DNA of 33,551 bases from Bradyrhizobium jicamae (GCF_001440395.1 NZ_LLXZ01000004.1:122614-156164), one strand, 5' to 3'. Shown: positions 14,410-23,004, counted from the stretch's first letter. The notes: a model not told the origin generated them from the letters alone. Program-made: numbers and translations.

Positions 14410-15630
14410 ATGACGGCAGGAACAATTGTCATCATTGGCGCGGGCCACGCCGGCTATCAGCTTGCGGCTTCGCTGCGCCAGCACGGCTTTTCCGAACGCA
14501 TCGCGTTGCTGAACGATGAAGGCCATTTGCCATACCAGCGGCCGCCCCTGTCCAAGGCCTATCTGAAAGGAACCGGTGGGCCCGACAGCCTGATGTTCCG
14601 GCCCGAAAAATTCTATTCTGACCAGAACATCGAGCTGATCTCCGATCGCGCGGTATCGATCGACCGCACGGCGCGCAAGGTGGCGCTCGCCTCCGGCGCT
14701 TCGCTCGACTATGGCCATCTGGTGCTGGCGACCGGCGCCCGCAATCGCCTGCTCGACATTCCCAACGCCAATCTCGACAGCGTGCGCTATTTGCGGACGC
14801 TCGATGAAAGCCAGTCCCTGCGCGATTACATCACGGCGGGGCAGCGCGTCGTCGTCATCGGCGCCGGCTTCATCGGCCTGGAGTTCGCGGCGACGGCGCG
14901 GGGCAAGGGCCTCGAAGTCGATGTCGTCGAACTTGCCCCGCGCGTGATGGCGCGCGCGGTGACGGCCGAGATCTCGGAATTCTCCCAATCGCGGCATACC
15001 GCGGCCGGCATCCGCATTCATCTCGGTGTGCAGGTTACCAGCATCGAGAGCGACGGCCACAAGGTCACCGGCGTCAGCCTCAGCGATGGCCGGCACCTGA
15101 AGGCAGACCTGATCGTGGTCGGCGTCGGCGTGCTGCCCAATGTCGAGCTGGCGGCGCAGGCTGGCCTGCCGGTGGCGTCGGGCATCATCGTCGACGAGCA
15201 TCTGCTCACCGCCGATCCCAATATTTCGGCGATCGGCGATTGCGCGCTCTATGAGAGCCCCCGGTTCGGCGGCTCGCTGCGGCTGGAGTCGGTGCAGAAC
15301 GCCACCGACCACGCGCGCTGCGTCGCGGCCCGGCTGACCGGCGATGCCAAACCCTATGACGGCGTGCCGTGGTTCTGGAGCGATCAGGGTCCCGACAAGC
15401 TGCAAATGGTGGGATTGACCACCGGCTACGACCGCGTGGTGGTGCGTGGCGATCGCGCCGCCGGGGCGTTCTCCGCCTTTTGCTACAGGGACGGACGCCT
15501 GGTCGGCATCGAATCCGTCAATCGCGCGGGCGATCACATGTTCGGCCGGCGCCTGTTTGCTGCCAACGGATCAATCACGCCGGAGCAGGCGGCGGACACC
15601 GGCTTCGACCTGAAGAGCGCGCTGACTTAA
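14410..15630 (+). CDS. FAD/NAD(P)-dependent ferredoxin reductase-type oxidoreductase
   Basis: The product has 406 residues. The FAD motif IIGAGHAGYQ lies at 8-17, the PYQRPPLSK flavin block at 41-49, LATGARNR at 107-113, the NAD(P) motif VIGAGFIGLE at 149-158, and SAIGDCA binds FAD near residue 278. A C-terminal reductase domain begins at about 320 (WFWSDQGPDKLQ). The layout is that of putidaredoxin/rhodocoxin-type reductases, which pass electrons from NAD(P)H to a [2Fe-2S] ferredoxin serving a cytochrome P450 or dioxygenase. Neither a ferredoxin nor an oxygenase gene is visible in this window, so the partner must lie elsewhere. A weak TAGGA site precedes the ATG. Confidence 0.92.
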   Translation: MTAGTIVIIGAGHAGYQLAASLRQHGFSERIALLNDEGHLPYQRPPLSKAYLKGTGGPDSLMFRPEKFYSDQNIELISDRAVSIDRTARKVALASGASLDYGHLVLATGARNRLLDIPNANLDSVRYLRTLDESQSLRDYITAGQRVVVIGAGFIGLEFAATARGKGLEVDVVELAPRVMARAVTAEISEFSQSRHTAAGIRIHLGVQVTSIESDGHKVTGVSLSDGRHLKADLIVVGVGVLPNVELAAQAGLPVASGIIVDEHLLTADPNISAIGDCALYESPRFGGSLRLESVQNATDHARCVAARLTGDAKPYDGVPWFWSDQGPDKLQMVGLTTGYDRVVVRGDRAAGAFSAFCYRDGRLVGIESVNRAGDHMFGRRLFAANGSITPEQAADTGFDLKSALT

Positions 15631-15639
15631 GCCGGACTT

Positions 15640-15763
15640 GTAGGGGTGGGCAAAGGCGCGTTTGCGCCGTGCCCACCATCACGCGCTTCGCAGGAATGGT
15701 GGGCACGCGGAGCCTGTCATCGGGCGCGCATTCGCGCGACCCGGTGGCTTTGCCCACCCTACG
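15640..15763. repeat. R1 dispersed palindromic repeat, copy c
   Basis: Begins GTAGGGGTGGGCAAAGGCGC and ends GGCTTTGCCCACCCTACG, with an internal inverted pair GTGCCCACCAT / ATGGTGGGCAC. It fills the gap between the flavoprotein and ribokinase genes, which are convergent, and could act as a terminator for both. Confidence 0.8.
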
Positions 15764-15766
15764 AAG

Positions 15767-16699
15767 TCAGGCGTGCTTTGCGAGCAATTCATCCACCTCC
15801 GCCGTCGTCGGCATCGACGGCGCGGCGCCCATTCGCTGCACGCAGATCGAGGCGGCGGCATTGGCGTAGGCGAGGGCGTCGCGGATCGGCGTTGCATTGG
15901 CGAGTTGCGCGGCGAGGGCGCCGACGAAGCAATCGCCGGCGCCGGTGGTGTCCACGGTCTTCACGGCGCGGCCCGCAATCAGCGAAGGCTCGCCACCGAT
16001 CAGCGCCAGCACGCCGCGCTTGCCCAGCGTAACGCAGATGATGGTGTCCGGGCCGGTTGGCAGGCGCCGCGCGGCGTCAATGAAGCGGGCAGGCTCGTCG
16101 GTGTCGTGAAGCGCGGTCTGCGCAAGAAGCCCAAGCTCGGTTTCATTGAGAATGAGGATATCGACGAGTTCGAGCAGCCCGGGAGCACAGGCGACGGCCG
16201 GCGCCGGATTGAGGATCGTGGTCGCGCGGGCTGCGCGTGCGCGCTTGAAGAACGCGCCGATCGTGGCTTGCGGGATTTCAAACTGGCTGACGGCGATGTC
16301 GCCCTTGGCGAGCGCAGGCGCGGCGACGTCCTCGGCGCTGACCAGCGCATTGGCGCCGGGCACCACCACGATGGTGTTGTCGGCGTCGGCGATGGTGATG
16401 ACGGCGGTGCCGGTGTGCGCGTCAGCGGTGTCTTTGACCAGAGCGAGATCGACGCCCTGCGCGGCGAGGAACGTCCGCAACTGCTGGCCAAACGCGTCCG
16501 TGCCGAGCCGGCCGACCAGCGCGGTCGCGGCGCCGAGCTTGGCGGCGGCCACTGCCTGGTTGGCGCCCTTGCCGCCCGGAAAATAGTGAACGGCTTTGCC
16601 AGCGACGGTCTCGCCGACCTTCGGATGCCGGTCAGCCGTCGCCACCACATCCATGTTGATGCTGCCGGCAACGAATACGCGCCCCAAATTGCTTCTCAC
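15767..16699 (-). CDS. rbsK: Ribokinase (PfkB family)
   Basis: The product has 310 residues, standard for ribokinase. The N-terminal FVAGSINMDVVATADRHPKVGET stretch holds the NMD substrate motif, followed by PGGKGANQAVAAAKLG (41-56) and, at the C-terminal end, DTTGAGDCFVGALA with catalytic Asp256. It should phosphorylate ribose (or deoxyribose) at O5. The frame stays open far upstream inside the preceding kinase gene, but the ribokinase fold begins at VRSNLGRVF, so GTG 16699 is taken as the start, 7 bases after the stop of the upstream kinase. The tight spacing implies one transcript. No ribose transporter is adjacent. Confidence 0.88.
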   Translation of the reverse strand: MRSNLGRVFVAGSINMDVVATADRHPKVGETVAGKAVHYFPGGKGANQAVAAAKLGAATALVGRLGTDAFGQQLRTFLAAQGVDLALVKDTADAHTGTAVITIADADNTIVVVPGANALVSAEDVAAPALAKGDIAVSQFEIPQATIGAFFKRARAARATTILNPAPAVACAPGLLELVDILILNETELGLLAQTALHDTDEPARFIDAARRLPTGPDTIICVTLGKRGVLALIGGEPSLIAGRAVKTVDTTGAGDCFVGALAAQLANATPIRDALAYANAAASICVQRMGAAPSMPTTAEVDELLAKHA

Positions 16700-16706
16700 G
16701 GATCGT

Positions 16707-17618
16707 CTAGTCCCAAAATTCCTTCTTGCGCCCGATCTGGAATTCCTGCCTGACGGCATCGATATCGGCAAGCGTCGGTAGTCCAGCCTCGTTGCCGAGG
16801 CGCTGGATCTTATAGGTCGAGGCCGCGCGCGCAAACTCGAAATGCTCGTGCCAGCCTTTGGCCGGATTGTTGAGATACGAGAATACGTAAGCGCCATGAA
16901 ATACGTCACCGGCGCCGTTGGTATCGAGCACGCGCTCGGCCGCGATCGGCAGCGCCGGCAGCCTGCGGACGGCGCCGGTCTCGTCATACCAGAGCAGACC
17001 TTGCTCTCCCATGGTGACGCCACCGACCCTGCAGCCGCGGCTCTTGAGGTAGTCGAGCATGGCCTCCGGCGTCTTGTCCATCTGCTCGCACAGCCGCTCG
17101 GCGACGATGGCGACGTCGATGAATTCCAGCAGTTCATGGGTGTTGGTGCGCAGGCCGCCGCCGTCGAGCGATGTCAGGATGCCATCCTCACGGCAGAGCT
17201 TTGCGTAATGGATGGCGGCGTCCGGCTGGTGGCCGTCGATATGCAGCGCGCGGCAGCCCTTCAGGTTCAGCATCGGGAAAGGGTGGATATGCTCGTCGTC
17301 GCGGCAGCGAACGATGGCGCGCTTGCCGTCCTTCGGCATGATGAACGACAGTGACGAGGAGTTGACCTTGCGCGGATGGATCGAGATTCCGTATTTCGCG
17401 CTCATGTCCTGAAACATCCGGCCGAGCCAGTCGTTCGCGACGGTGGCGATCAGGTCGGGCACGATGCCGAGCTTGGCGCAGCAGAACGCCGCCGTTACGG
17501 CATTGCCGCCAAACGACACCGCGTAGGCCGAGGCCACATGTTTTTCGTCGCCGGTCGGCATGTGGTCGGTGATGAAGGTAACGTCGATATAGGTCTGTCC
17601 GATGAAGAGAGCCTGCAT
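16707..17618 (-). CDS. PfkB family carbohydrate kinase
   Basis: The product has 303 residues. N-terminal FIGQTYIDVTF and VSFGGNAVTAAFCCAKLG correspond to the substrate and Gly-Gly motifs of ribokinase-like kinases; the C-terminal DTNGAGDVFHGAYV holds the anion hole and catalytic Asp238. It is only distantly like the ribokinase that follows it. The RCRDDEHIHPFP insert and WHEHFEFARAAS are not features I can tie to a known substrate; a sugar, a phosphosugar or a nucleoside are all possible. ATG 17618 has a weak GGA site upstream. It is the first gene of a two-kinase operon and divergent from the amino acid dehydrogenase. Confidence 0.88.
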   Translation of the reverse strand: MQALFIGQTYIDVTFITDHMPTGDEKHVASAYAVSFGGNAVTAAFCCAKLGIVPDLIATVANDWLGRMFQDMSAKYGISIHPRKVNSSSLSFIMPKDGKRAIVRCRDDEHIHPFPMLNLKGCRALHIDGHQPDAAIHYAKLCREDGILTSLDGGGLRTNTHELLEFIDVAIVAERLCEQMDKTPEAMLDYLKSRGCRVGGVTMGEQGLLWYDETGAVRRLPALPIAAERVLDTNGAGDVFHGAYVFSYLNNPAKGWHEHFEFARAASTYKIQRLGNEAGLPTLADIDAVRQEFQIGRKKEFWD

Positions 17619-17839
17619 TCGTTTTCCGTCATGAGCTGAGGGGTGGTCCCGGCCCGGCGTACAGACATTAGCACCGGTTATCGGATGCATTCGCTGAAAT
17701 TATTCGCAACCGTGCCGTCTTTGCAGCTTGAGATGGGAGTATGTGGAGAATACGACCGTCCTGAAGCCTCGGGATAGTGCGGTATAACGGCTGACGGCTG
17801 TCCGGGTTTCCCGGCTGGCATACAAAAGTGGAGGGAATG

Positions 17840-19099
17840 ATGACCGTTTATTCCGGTCCCGTGTTCGATATGGCGGTTAATCAGTTTGGCGTCATCGCCA
17901 ACCATCTCGAAATCCCGATGGACGAGCGCGGCCGGATCCTGATGCCGAAGCGGGCCATCACCGTCTCCTGTCCCATTCACCGCGACGACGGCACGGTCGC
18001 GGTGTTCGAAGGCTATCGGGTGCAGCATCATCTCACCCTTGGCCCGACCAAGGGCGGCACGCGATTCGCGCCCTCCGTCGATATCGGCGAGGTCGCGGCG
18101 CTAGCGATCTGGATGAGCTGGAAGTGCGCACTGGTCGGGCTGCCCTATGGCGGCGCCAAGGGCGGCGTCAATGTCGATCTCTCCACCATCTCCAAGCGTG
18201 AACTGGAAGCGCTGTCACGGCGCTACATGCAGGAGATGATTCCCTTTGTCGGCCCGCACACCGACGTGATGGCGCCCGACATGGGCACCAACGAGCAGGT
18301 GATGGCGTGGTTCATGGACACCTATTCGATGTATCAGGGCCAAACCGTGACCGAGATCGTCACCGGCAAGCCGGTCTCGTCCGGCGGCACACTCGGCCGG
18401 CGCGAAGCAACGGGGCGCGGCGTCGCCTATCTCGCCAGGCGCGTGCTGAAGGAGTTGTCGATCAATCCGGGTAGCGCGACCGCAGTCATCCAGGGCTTCG
18501 GCAATGTCGGCTCCTATGCGGCGCTGGAGCTGCATCAATATGGACTGAAGATCATCGCCGTCGGCGATCACACCGGCGCGCTGCATGACCCGGCCGGGCT
18601 CGATATCCCCGCGCTGATGCGGCACGCCGGCACGCATGGCAGCATCGCCGGCTTCTCCAATCAGCTCGCTTTCGATCCCGAAGCAATCCTGACGCTGCCC
18701 TGCGACGTGCTGGTGCCGGCGGCGATGGAGCGCGTGATCGATGCAAAGGTCGCCGAGAACCTGAAATGCCGCGTGCTCGCCGAGGGCGCCAACGGCCCAA
18801 CCACGCCGGAGGCCGATCTGGTGCTGGAGAAACGCCAGGGCGAAGTGTTCGTGATCCCCGATATTCTCTGCAATTCCGGCGGCGTGGTGGTCAGCTATTT
18901 CGAATGGGTGCAGGATCTCCAGCAATTGTTCTGGGAGGAAGAGGAAGTGACGCGGCGCGAATACGCCATCCTCGATCGCGCCTTCGACACCATGTTGCAG
19001 CGTGCGAAGGCGGACAACATACCGCACCGCACGGCTGCGATGGCGATCGGCGTGGAGAAAGTCCGCGCCGCCAAGAACACGCGAGGGCTTTTCCCGTGA
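17840..19099 (+). CDS. Glu/Leu/Phe/Val dehydrogenase
   Basis: The product has 419 residues, matching hexameric glutamate dehydrogenases. The N-terminal domain has LGPTKGGTRF, WKCALVGLPYGGAKGG with the substrate-binding and catalytic lysines (Lys95, Lys107), and APDMGTNE with the proton-transfer Asp147. The C-terminal domain has the Rossmann motif QGFGNVGS (218-225). It catalyses reversible oxidative deamination, most likely of glutamate to 2-oxoglutarate. Two adjacent ATG codons exist at 17837 and 17840; the second is favoured because the strong GGAGGG (17830-17835) would otherwise be only one base away. Its stop overlaps the next start by four bases (GTGA), coupling it to the VOC gene. Confidence 0.92.
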   Translation: MTVYSGPVFDMAVNQFGVIANHLEIPMDERGRILMPKRAITVSCPIHRDDGTVAVFEGYRVQHHLTLGPTKGGTRFAPSVDIGEVAALAIWMSWKCALVGLPYGGAKGGVNVDLSTISKRELEALSRRYMQEMIPFVGPHTDVMAPDMGTNEQVMAWFMDTYSMYQGQTVTEIVTGKPVSSGGTLGRREATGRGVAYLARRVLKELSINPGSATAVIQGFGNVGSYAALELHQYGLKIIAVGDHTGALHDPAGLDIPALMRHAGTHGSIAGFSNQLAFDPEAILTLPCDVLVPAAMERVIDAKVAENLKCRVLAEGANGPTTPEADLVLEKRQGEVFVIPDILCNSGGVVVSYFEWVQDLQQLFWEEEEVTRREYAILDRAFDTMLQRAKADNIPHRTAAMAIGVEKVRAAKNTRGLFP

Positions 19100-19944
19100 T
19101 TACTGGTCTCGATCACGTCGTCGTTCTCACCGACGACATCGCTGCCGCCAGCGCGGCCTACCAGACCTTGTTCGCGCGGTCGCCGGGCTGGCAGTACGGC
19201 GGTGACGGCGCCGACCGCGTCCTGTTCACGCTCGACAATACCACGCTGGAATTGGTGGCGCCGAACGGCGAGGGCGCGAACGCGGACCGGATACGCGCCG
19301 TGCTCAACGCGCAGGGCGAGGGGCTGGCGAGCATCTGCTTTCGAACCGGTGACATTGGAAGGATGCATCGCAGGCTCGATCGGCTGGCGCTGAAGCCGGA
19401 GCCCATCGCCGACGTCGAAAGCCGCGACGCGATATCCGGCGAAACGCTGTCATGGAAGCGCACCCGGACCGCAACCGAGGCCACGCGTGGCATCCGCCTG
19501 TTCTTCCTTGAGCGTGACAAGGAGCGGCCGTTGTCGGTGCGAACAACGACCGCCTCGATCACGGCGATGGACCATGTCGTGATCTCGACGTCGGACCCCG
19601 AACGGGCCGCGGCCCTCTATGGCGCGCGACTCGGCCTCGACATGGCGCTCGACCGCTCGCACCCCGATTGGGGCCGGCTGATGTTCTTCCGCTGCGGCGA
19701 TCTCATCGTCGAGGTGACGCACCGGCCAGGCAAGCACGCCGACACGACCCAAGACAAGCTCGCCGGAATCTGCTGGCGCGTCGCCGATATCGAGGCCACC
19801 CACGCGCGGCTCGTCCAGGCCGGCGTCGACGTCTCGGAAGTCCGCACCGGGCGCAAGCCGGGAACACGGGTGATGACGGTGCGCAAGGGCACATGCGGCG
19901 TGCCGACGCTGCTGGTGCAGCCATCGGCGGGGAAGGACACGTGA
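19096..19944 (+). CDS. Two-domain VOC (glyoxalase-like) family protein
   Basis: The product has 282 residues in two vicinal-oxygen-chelate modules. Module 1 (about 1-145) begins LDHVVVLTDD with His7 and has TTLELVAP with Glu52; module 2 (about 155-278) begins MDHVVISTSD with His160 and has DLIVEVTH with Glu206, so metal-binding His/Glu pairs are present in both. Such proteins include glyoxalases, ring-cleavage dioxygenases and binding proteins; the reaction here is not predictable. The GTG start lies within the stop of the dehydrogenase gene (GTGA, 19096-19099) and the reading frame upstream is only the shadow of that gene. The coupling suggests the two work together. Confidence 0.85.
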   Translation: MITGLDHVVVLTDDIAAASAAYQTLFARSPGWQYGGDGADRVLFTLDNTTLELVAPNGEGANADRIRAVLNAQGEGLASICFRTGDIGRMHRRLDRLALKPEPIADVESRDAISGETLSWKRTRTATEATRGIRLFFLERDKERPLSVRTTTASITAMDHVVISTSDPERAAALYGARLGLDMALDRSHPDWGRLMFFRCGDLIVEVTHRPGKHADTTQDKLAGICWRVADIEATHARLVQAGVDVSEVRTGRKPGTRVMTVRKGTCGVPTLLVQPSAGKDT

Positions 19945-19949
19945 AGCTT

Positions 19950-20133
19950 ACCCTCCCCTGGAGGGGTCCGAGACGAGCAATGCTCGCTCGTGGGTCGGCG
20001 CTCATGCAATGAGCGGCGGGGCGGGGTGATCTCTCAACTCGGGCACTGTTCGAGAGGAGAGACCGTCACCCCACCCCGTCTCACATTTCGCTGCGCTCAA
20101 CGTGAGCCGACCCTCCCCCTCCAGGGGAGGGTG
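19950..20133. repeat. R2 dispersed repeat, copy b
   Basis: Terminal arms ACCCTCCCCTGGAGGGG (19950-19966) and CCCCTCCAGGGGAGGGT (20117-20133) are perfect 17-bp inverted copies. The inner GAGACCGTCACCCCACCCC plus following GTCTCACATTTCGCTGCGCTC is shared with copy a (5641-5805). The element fills the gap between the VOC gene and the TetR gene. Confidence 0.8.
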
Positions 20134-20211
20134 AAGGAAACGCGGCGCGATTCATTCTCAAACGCTTCCCTGCATGCTACAGCTTGCTTGCACCACCATC
20201 GAGCGACTGAT

Positions 20212-20919
20212 TTGGCAAAGGCAAAACGCGTACAGAAATGGCAGCGGGACCCGGAGGGGATGCGGCTTCGCATTCTCGAGGCCGCCAAGCAGGAATTCGC
20301 CGCCCATGGCCTCGCTGGCGCGCGCGTCGACCGTATCGCGGCCAATGCCGGCGCCAACAAGCGCATGCTGTACTACCACGTCGGCAACAAGGAAGACCTC
20401 TATCTCACGGTGCTCGAGGGCGCCTATGAGAAGATCCGTTCCGAAGAACGTGAGCTCGATCTCGAGCATCTCGATCCGCCCGAGGCGATCGAGCGGCTGA
20501 TCGACTTCACCTGGAACTACTTCCTCCGCAATCCGGAATTCCTGGCGCTGCTCAACACCGAAAACCTCGTCAAAGCGCGCCATCTGAAGCGCTCGACCAA
20601 GGTCAAATCGATGCACTCGCCGTTCGTCGAGATGATCCGCACAGTGGTGACGCGCGGCGTCGAAAGTGGGGATTTCCGCGTCGCCGTCGATCCGGTGCAG
20701 CTCTACATCTCGATCGCGGCGCTGTGTTTCTTCTATCTCTCCAACAGCGCCACGCTCTCCGTGATTTTCGGCCGCGACCTCCTGAAAAAGGAGGCCAGGG
20801 ACGAACGGCTGGCCCATATGGTGGCGCTGGTGCTGGCGGCGCTGACGGGGAAGTCGACCGCGGATTTCGGCAAGACCGCAGGCCAGGCCGTGCGCGCACC
20901 GGCGCATCAGCCGGTTTGA
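20212..20919 (+). CDS. TetR/AcrR family regulator, RutR-like
   Basis: The product has 235 residues from the chosen TTG start. Residues about 18-65 are the TetR helix-turn-helix (ILEAAKQEFAAHGLAGARV, IAANAGANKRMLYYHVGNKEDLY as family-typical blocks). The C-terminal domain, with RNPEFLALLNTENLVKARHL, resembles the RutR/YcdC group that senses pyrimidines. The start is uncertain: ATG 20260 would abut a purine-rich GGAGGGG and remove the usual N-terminal basic arm, and an in-frame codon further upstream would run into repeat R2. The gene precedes an NMT1/THI5-type ABC importer and its catabolic genes, so it probably controls them. RutR-like ligand sensing is only suggested by resemblance. Confidence 0.85.
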   Translation: MAKAKRVQKWQRDPEGMRLRILEAAKQEFAAHGLAGARVDRIAANAGANKRMLYYHVGNKEDLYLTVLEGAYEKIRSEERELDLEHLDPPEAIERLIDFTWNYFLRNPEFLALLNTENLVKARHLKRSTKVKSMHSPFVEMIRTVVTRGVESGDFRVAVDPVQLYISIAALCFFYLSNSATLSVIFGRDLLKKEARDERLAHMVALVLAALTGKSTADFGKTAGQAVRAPAHQPV

Positions 20920-20930
20920 TCCCGTCGTCC

Positions 20931-21055
20931 TGCGAACGCAGGGGCCCATGCGCCGTGACCTCTCGATTGAGGCGGTAGTCTTTGATCCTGCTGTGACAAT
21001 TGACGTCGGTGGTCAGGGGTTCCTGCTCTCGCAGGAACGATGGCGGGGCGCGCAA
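20931..21055. repeat. R3-type repeat remnants
   Basis: CGTCGTCCTGCGAACGCAGG at 20933-20952 and GGTTCCTGCTCTCGCAGGAAC further right are hairpin ends of the same repeat family as 13291-13320 and 23026-23163. No gene is seen in this 219-base gap between the TetR and permease genes. Confidence 0.55.
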
Positions 21056-21075
21056 ATTGCCGCACGAAAACCCGC

Positions 21076-21104
21076 TTGCCAGTATTTATCCAACGAGTTA
21101 ATTT
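21076..21104 (+). promoter_or_regulatory. Weak sigma-70-like promoter ahead of ABC operon
   Basis: TTGCCA (21076-21081) and TAATTT (21099-21104) are 17 bases apart in an unusually AT-rich patch, 34 bases before the permease start. The -35 box matches consensus at five of six positions, the -10 box at three, so this is only a candidate. Confidence 0.3.
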
Positions 21105-21138
21105 CGGATCAGAAAAGACGATCACCAGGGAGCGGAGC

Positions 21139-21948
21139 GTGGCCGAGCTGAAGCGCGAGAGTAGCGTGTCGAAAGCGCTGAACGCGGCGTGGGTGCGGCC
21201 GTTTCTGTTCCTGCTGTTCATCGTGGTGATGTGGGACGTCACCATCCGCGTGTTCCAGATTCCGGCCTATCAGATCCCGGCGCCCGGCGATGTCGTGGCG
21301 GTGCTGCGGACCGAGTGGCCGGAACTGTTGCGGCAGTCCTGGCCCACCACCTACGCCACCATCTGCGGCTTCCTGCTGTCGGCCGTGTTCGGCATTCCCG
21401 TCGCCATGCTGATCGCGGGATCGAAGACCGTCGAAAGCTATATCTATCCGCTGCTGGTATTCTCGCAGTCGGTGCCGAAGATCGCGATCGCGCCGCTGTT
21501 CGTGGTCTGGTTCGGTTTCGGCATCATCCCGAAGGTGATCTCGGCGTTCCTGCTCGGGTTTTTCCCGGTGGTGGTGTCGGCGGTGCAGGGCTTCAAATCG
21601 GTCGACCCCGACATGGTCGATCTCGCCCGCGCCATGCAGGGCAGCCGCTTCCGGGTATTTTGCGCCGTCAACCTGCCGCATGCGATGCCCGCGATCTTCT
21701 CCGGGCTGAAGGTCTCCATCACGCTCGCCGTCGTCGGCGCCGTGGTCGGCGAGTTCGTCGGCTCCAATTCCGGCATCGGCTATGTGATGCAGCGCTCGAT
21801 CGGAACGTTCGACCTGCCGACGATGTTTGCCGCGCTGGTGATCCTGGCGCTGCTCGGCGTGGTGCTGTTCTGGGTCGTCGACCGCATCGAACGCCTCGTG
21901 ATTCCCTGGCACGTCAGCCAGCGTGACGACATCATTTTTGCTTCGTAA
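21139..21948 (+). CDS. ABC transporter permease (SsuC/TauC/ThiX type)
   Basis: The product has 269 residues with about six membrane helices (first at 20-35, then around 72-93, 105-125, 130-150, 185-212 and 222-250). The ATPase-contact loop is DLARAMQGSRFRVFCAVNLP (161-180), fitting the EAA motif with its conserved Gly and LP. The type is that of nitrate/taurine/thiamine-precursor importers. GTG 21139 is chosen because AGGGAG (21127-21132) lies 6 bases upstream; the open frame to 21040 runs into repeat DNA. It forms a transporter with the binding protein and ATPase that follow. Confidence 0.92.
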   Translation: MAELKRESSVSKALNAAWVRPFLFLLFIVVMWDVTIRVFQIPAYQIPAPGDVVAVLRTEWPELLRQSWPTTYATICGFLLSAVFGIPVAMLIAGSKTVESYIYPLLVFSQSVPKIAIAPLFVVWFGFGIIPKVISAFLLGFFPVVVSAVQGFKSVDPDMVDLARAMQGSRFRVFCAVNLPHAMPAIFSGLKVSITLAVVGAVVGEFVGSNSGIGYVMQRSIGTFDLPTMFAALVILALLGVVLFWVVDRIERLVIPWHVSQRDDIIFAS

Positions 21949-22005
21949 GCCAAGCCAACAAACGGTCCGCTCAAGGGCCGCATCACCACGAACGGGAGGA
22001 TGACC

Positions 22006-23004
22006 ATGATACGAACGATAGCGGCGATCTCCGCCGCCCTGATCTGGACCGCGCTTTCGGTGTTGCCAGCGTCTGCCGCCGACAAGGTCGTGCTGATGCT
22101 GAACTGGTACGTCTATGGCGAGCACGCGCCGTTCTATTACGGCAAGGCCAAGGGTATCTATGCGGCCGAGGGCATCGACCTCGAGATCCAGGAAGGCCGC
22201 GGGTCGGCGGCGACCACGCAGGCCGTTGCGGCCAAGACCGCCAATTTCGGCTATGTCGACGTGCCCACGATGATGCGCGCGGCCGTGAAGGGCGCGCCGA
22301 TCGTCGCCACCGGCGTGCTGCTGCAGACCAGCCCGATGTCGGCGATGGGCTTTGTCGAAAAGAACATCAAGAAGCCCGAGGACATCAAGGGCAAAACGGT
22401 GGCGATCACGCCGGCCGATTCCATGACGCAGATCTGGCCGCTGTTCCTGAAGAAGACCGGCTTGAAGGAAAGCGACTTCCAGACAGTCGCCGGCGACGGC
22501 CAGACCAAGCTGAACGCCGTGATCAACGGCCAGGCCGACCTGCTGCTCGGCTACGTCATGGACCAGTCGATGAAGATCAAGGACGCGACCGGCAAGGACG
22601 TCAACGCGATCAAGTTCGCCGACTACGGCATCAACATGGTCTGCTCGGGCGTCGTCGCCAACACCGAGTTCGTCAAGGCCAATGCCGATCTCGTCAAGCG
22701 CTTCATGTCGGCGACGACCAAGGCGGTAGAGGCGGCCGAGAAGGACGCCAAGGGCGCCGCGCAGGCGATCCTCGACGCCAACCCGAAGGGCGGCAAGATC
22801 GAGACGCTGACGCAGGGCTTTGAGCTGACGATCCCGCTCTACCGCACGGCCGAGACCAAGAACAAGCGGCCGTTCCAGGTGACCGACCAGAACATGACCG
22901 ACACGGTCAACCTGATGGTCGAATATGGCGGGCTGGATGCCAAGGCCAAGGACAATCCGAAGGCGTTCTACACCAACGACTACCTGCCGCAGGGCGGTTC
23001 GTGA
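22006..23004 (+). CDS. ABC transporter substrate-binding protein, NMT1/THI5 family
   Basis: The product has 332 residues with a clear Sec signal peptide (MIRTIAAISAALIWTALSV..., cleavage after the ASA at about residue 25). The mature N-terminus LMLNWYVYGEHAPFYYGKAK is typical of the NMT1/THI5-like family that binds thiamine or riboflavin precursors, pyrimidines, taurine or nitrate; EIQEGRGSAATTQAVA and the NFGYVDVPTMM hinge region follow. The cargo cannot be named; the enzymes downstream suggest a polyhydroxylated acid or sugar, which would be unusual for this family. ATG 22006 is preferred because GGGAGG (21994-21999) touches the ATG at 22000. Confidence 0.92.
   Translation: MIRTIAAISAALIWTALSVLPASAADKVVLMLNWYVYGEHAPFYYGKAKGIYAAEGIDLEIQEGRGSAATTQAVAAKTANFGYVDVPTMMRAAVKGAPIVATGVLLQTSPMSAMGFVEKNIKKPEDIKGKTVAITPADSMTQIWPLFLKKTGLKESDFQTVAGDGQTKLNAVINGQADLLLGYVMDQSMKIKDATGKDVNAIKFADYGINMVCSGVVANTEFVKANADLVKRFMSATTKAVEAAEKDAKGAAQAILDANPKGGKIETLTQGFELTIPLYRTAETKNKRPFQVTDQNMTDTVNLMVEYGGLDAKAKDNPKAFYTNDYLPQGGS

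Noticed and set aside
16700..17137. N-terminal extension of the ribokinase frame
   Set aside because: Ser/Arg-rich translation overlapping the upstream kinase gene in another frame; ribokinase homology starts at 16699.
17619..17839. Specific promoter boxes between the kinase operon and the amino acid dehydrogenase
   Set aside because: A TATAAC at about 17783 has no convincing -35 partner at the right distance; no inverted repeat stood out. The gap surely holds divergent promoters but I cannot place them.
18766..19095. Upstream extension of the VOC frame
   Set aside because: It overlaps the dehydrogenase gene out of frame; the VOC fold begins at the GTG at 19096.
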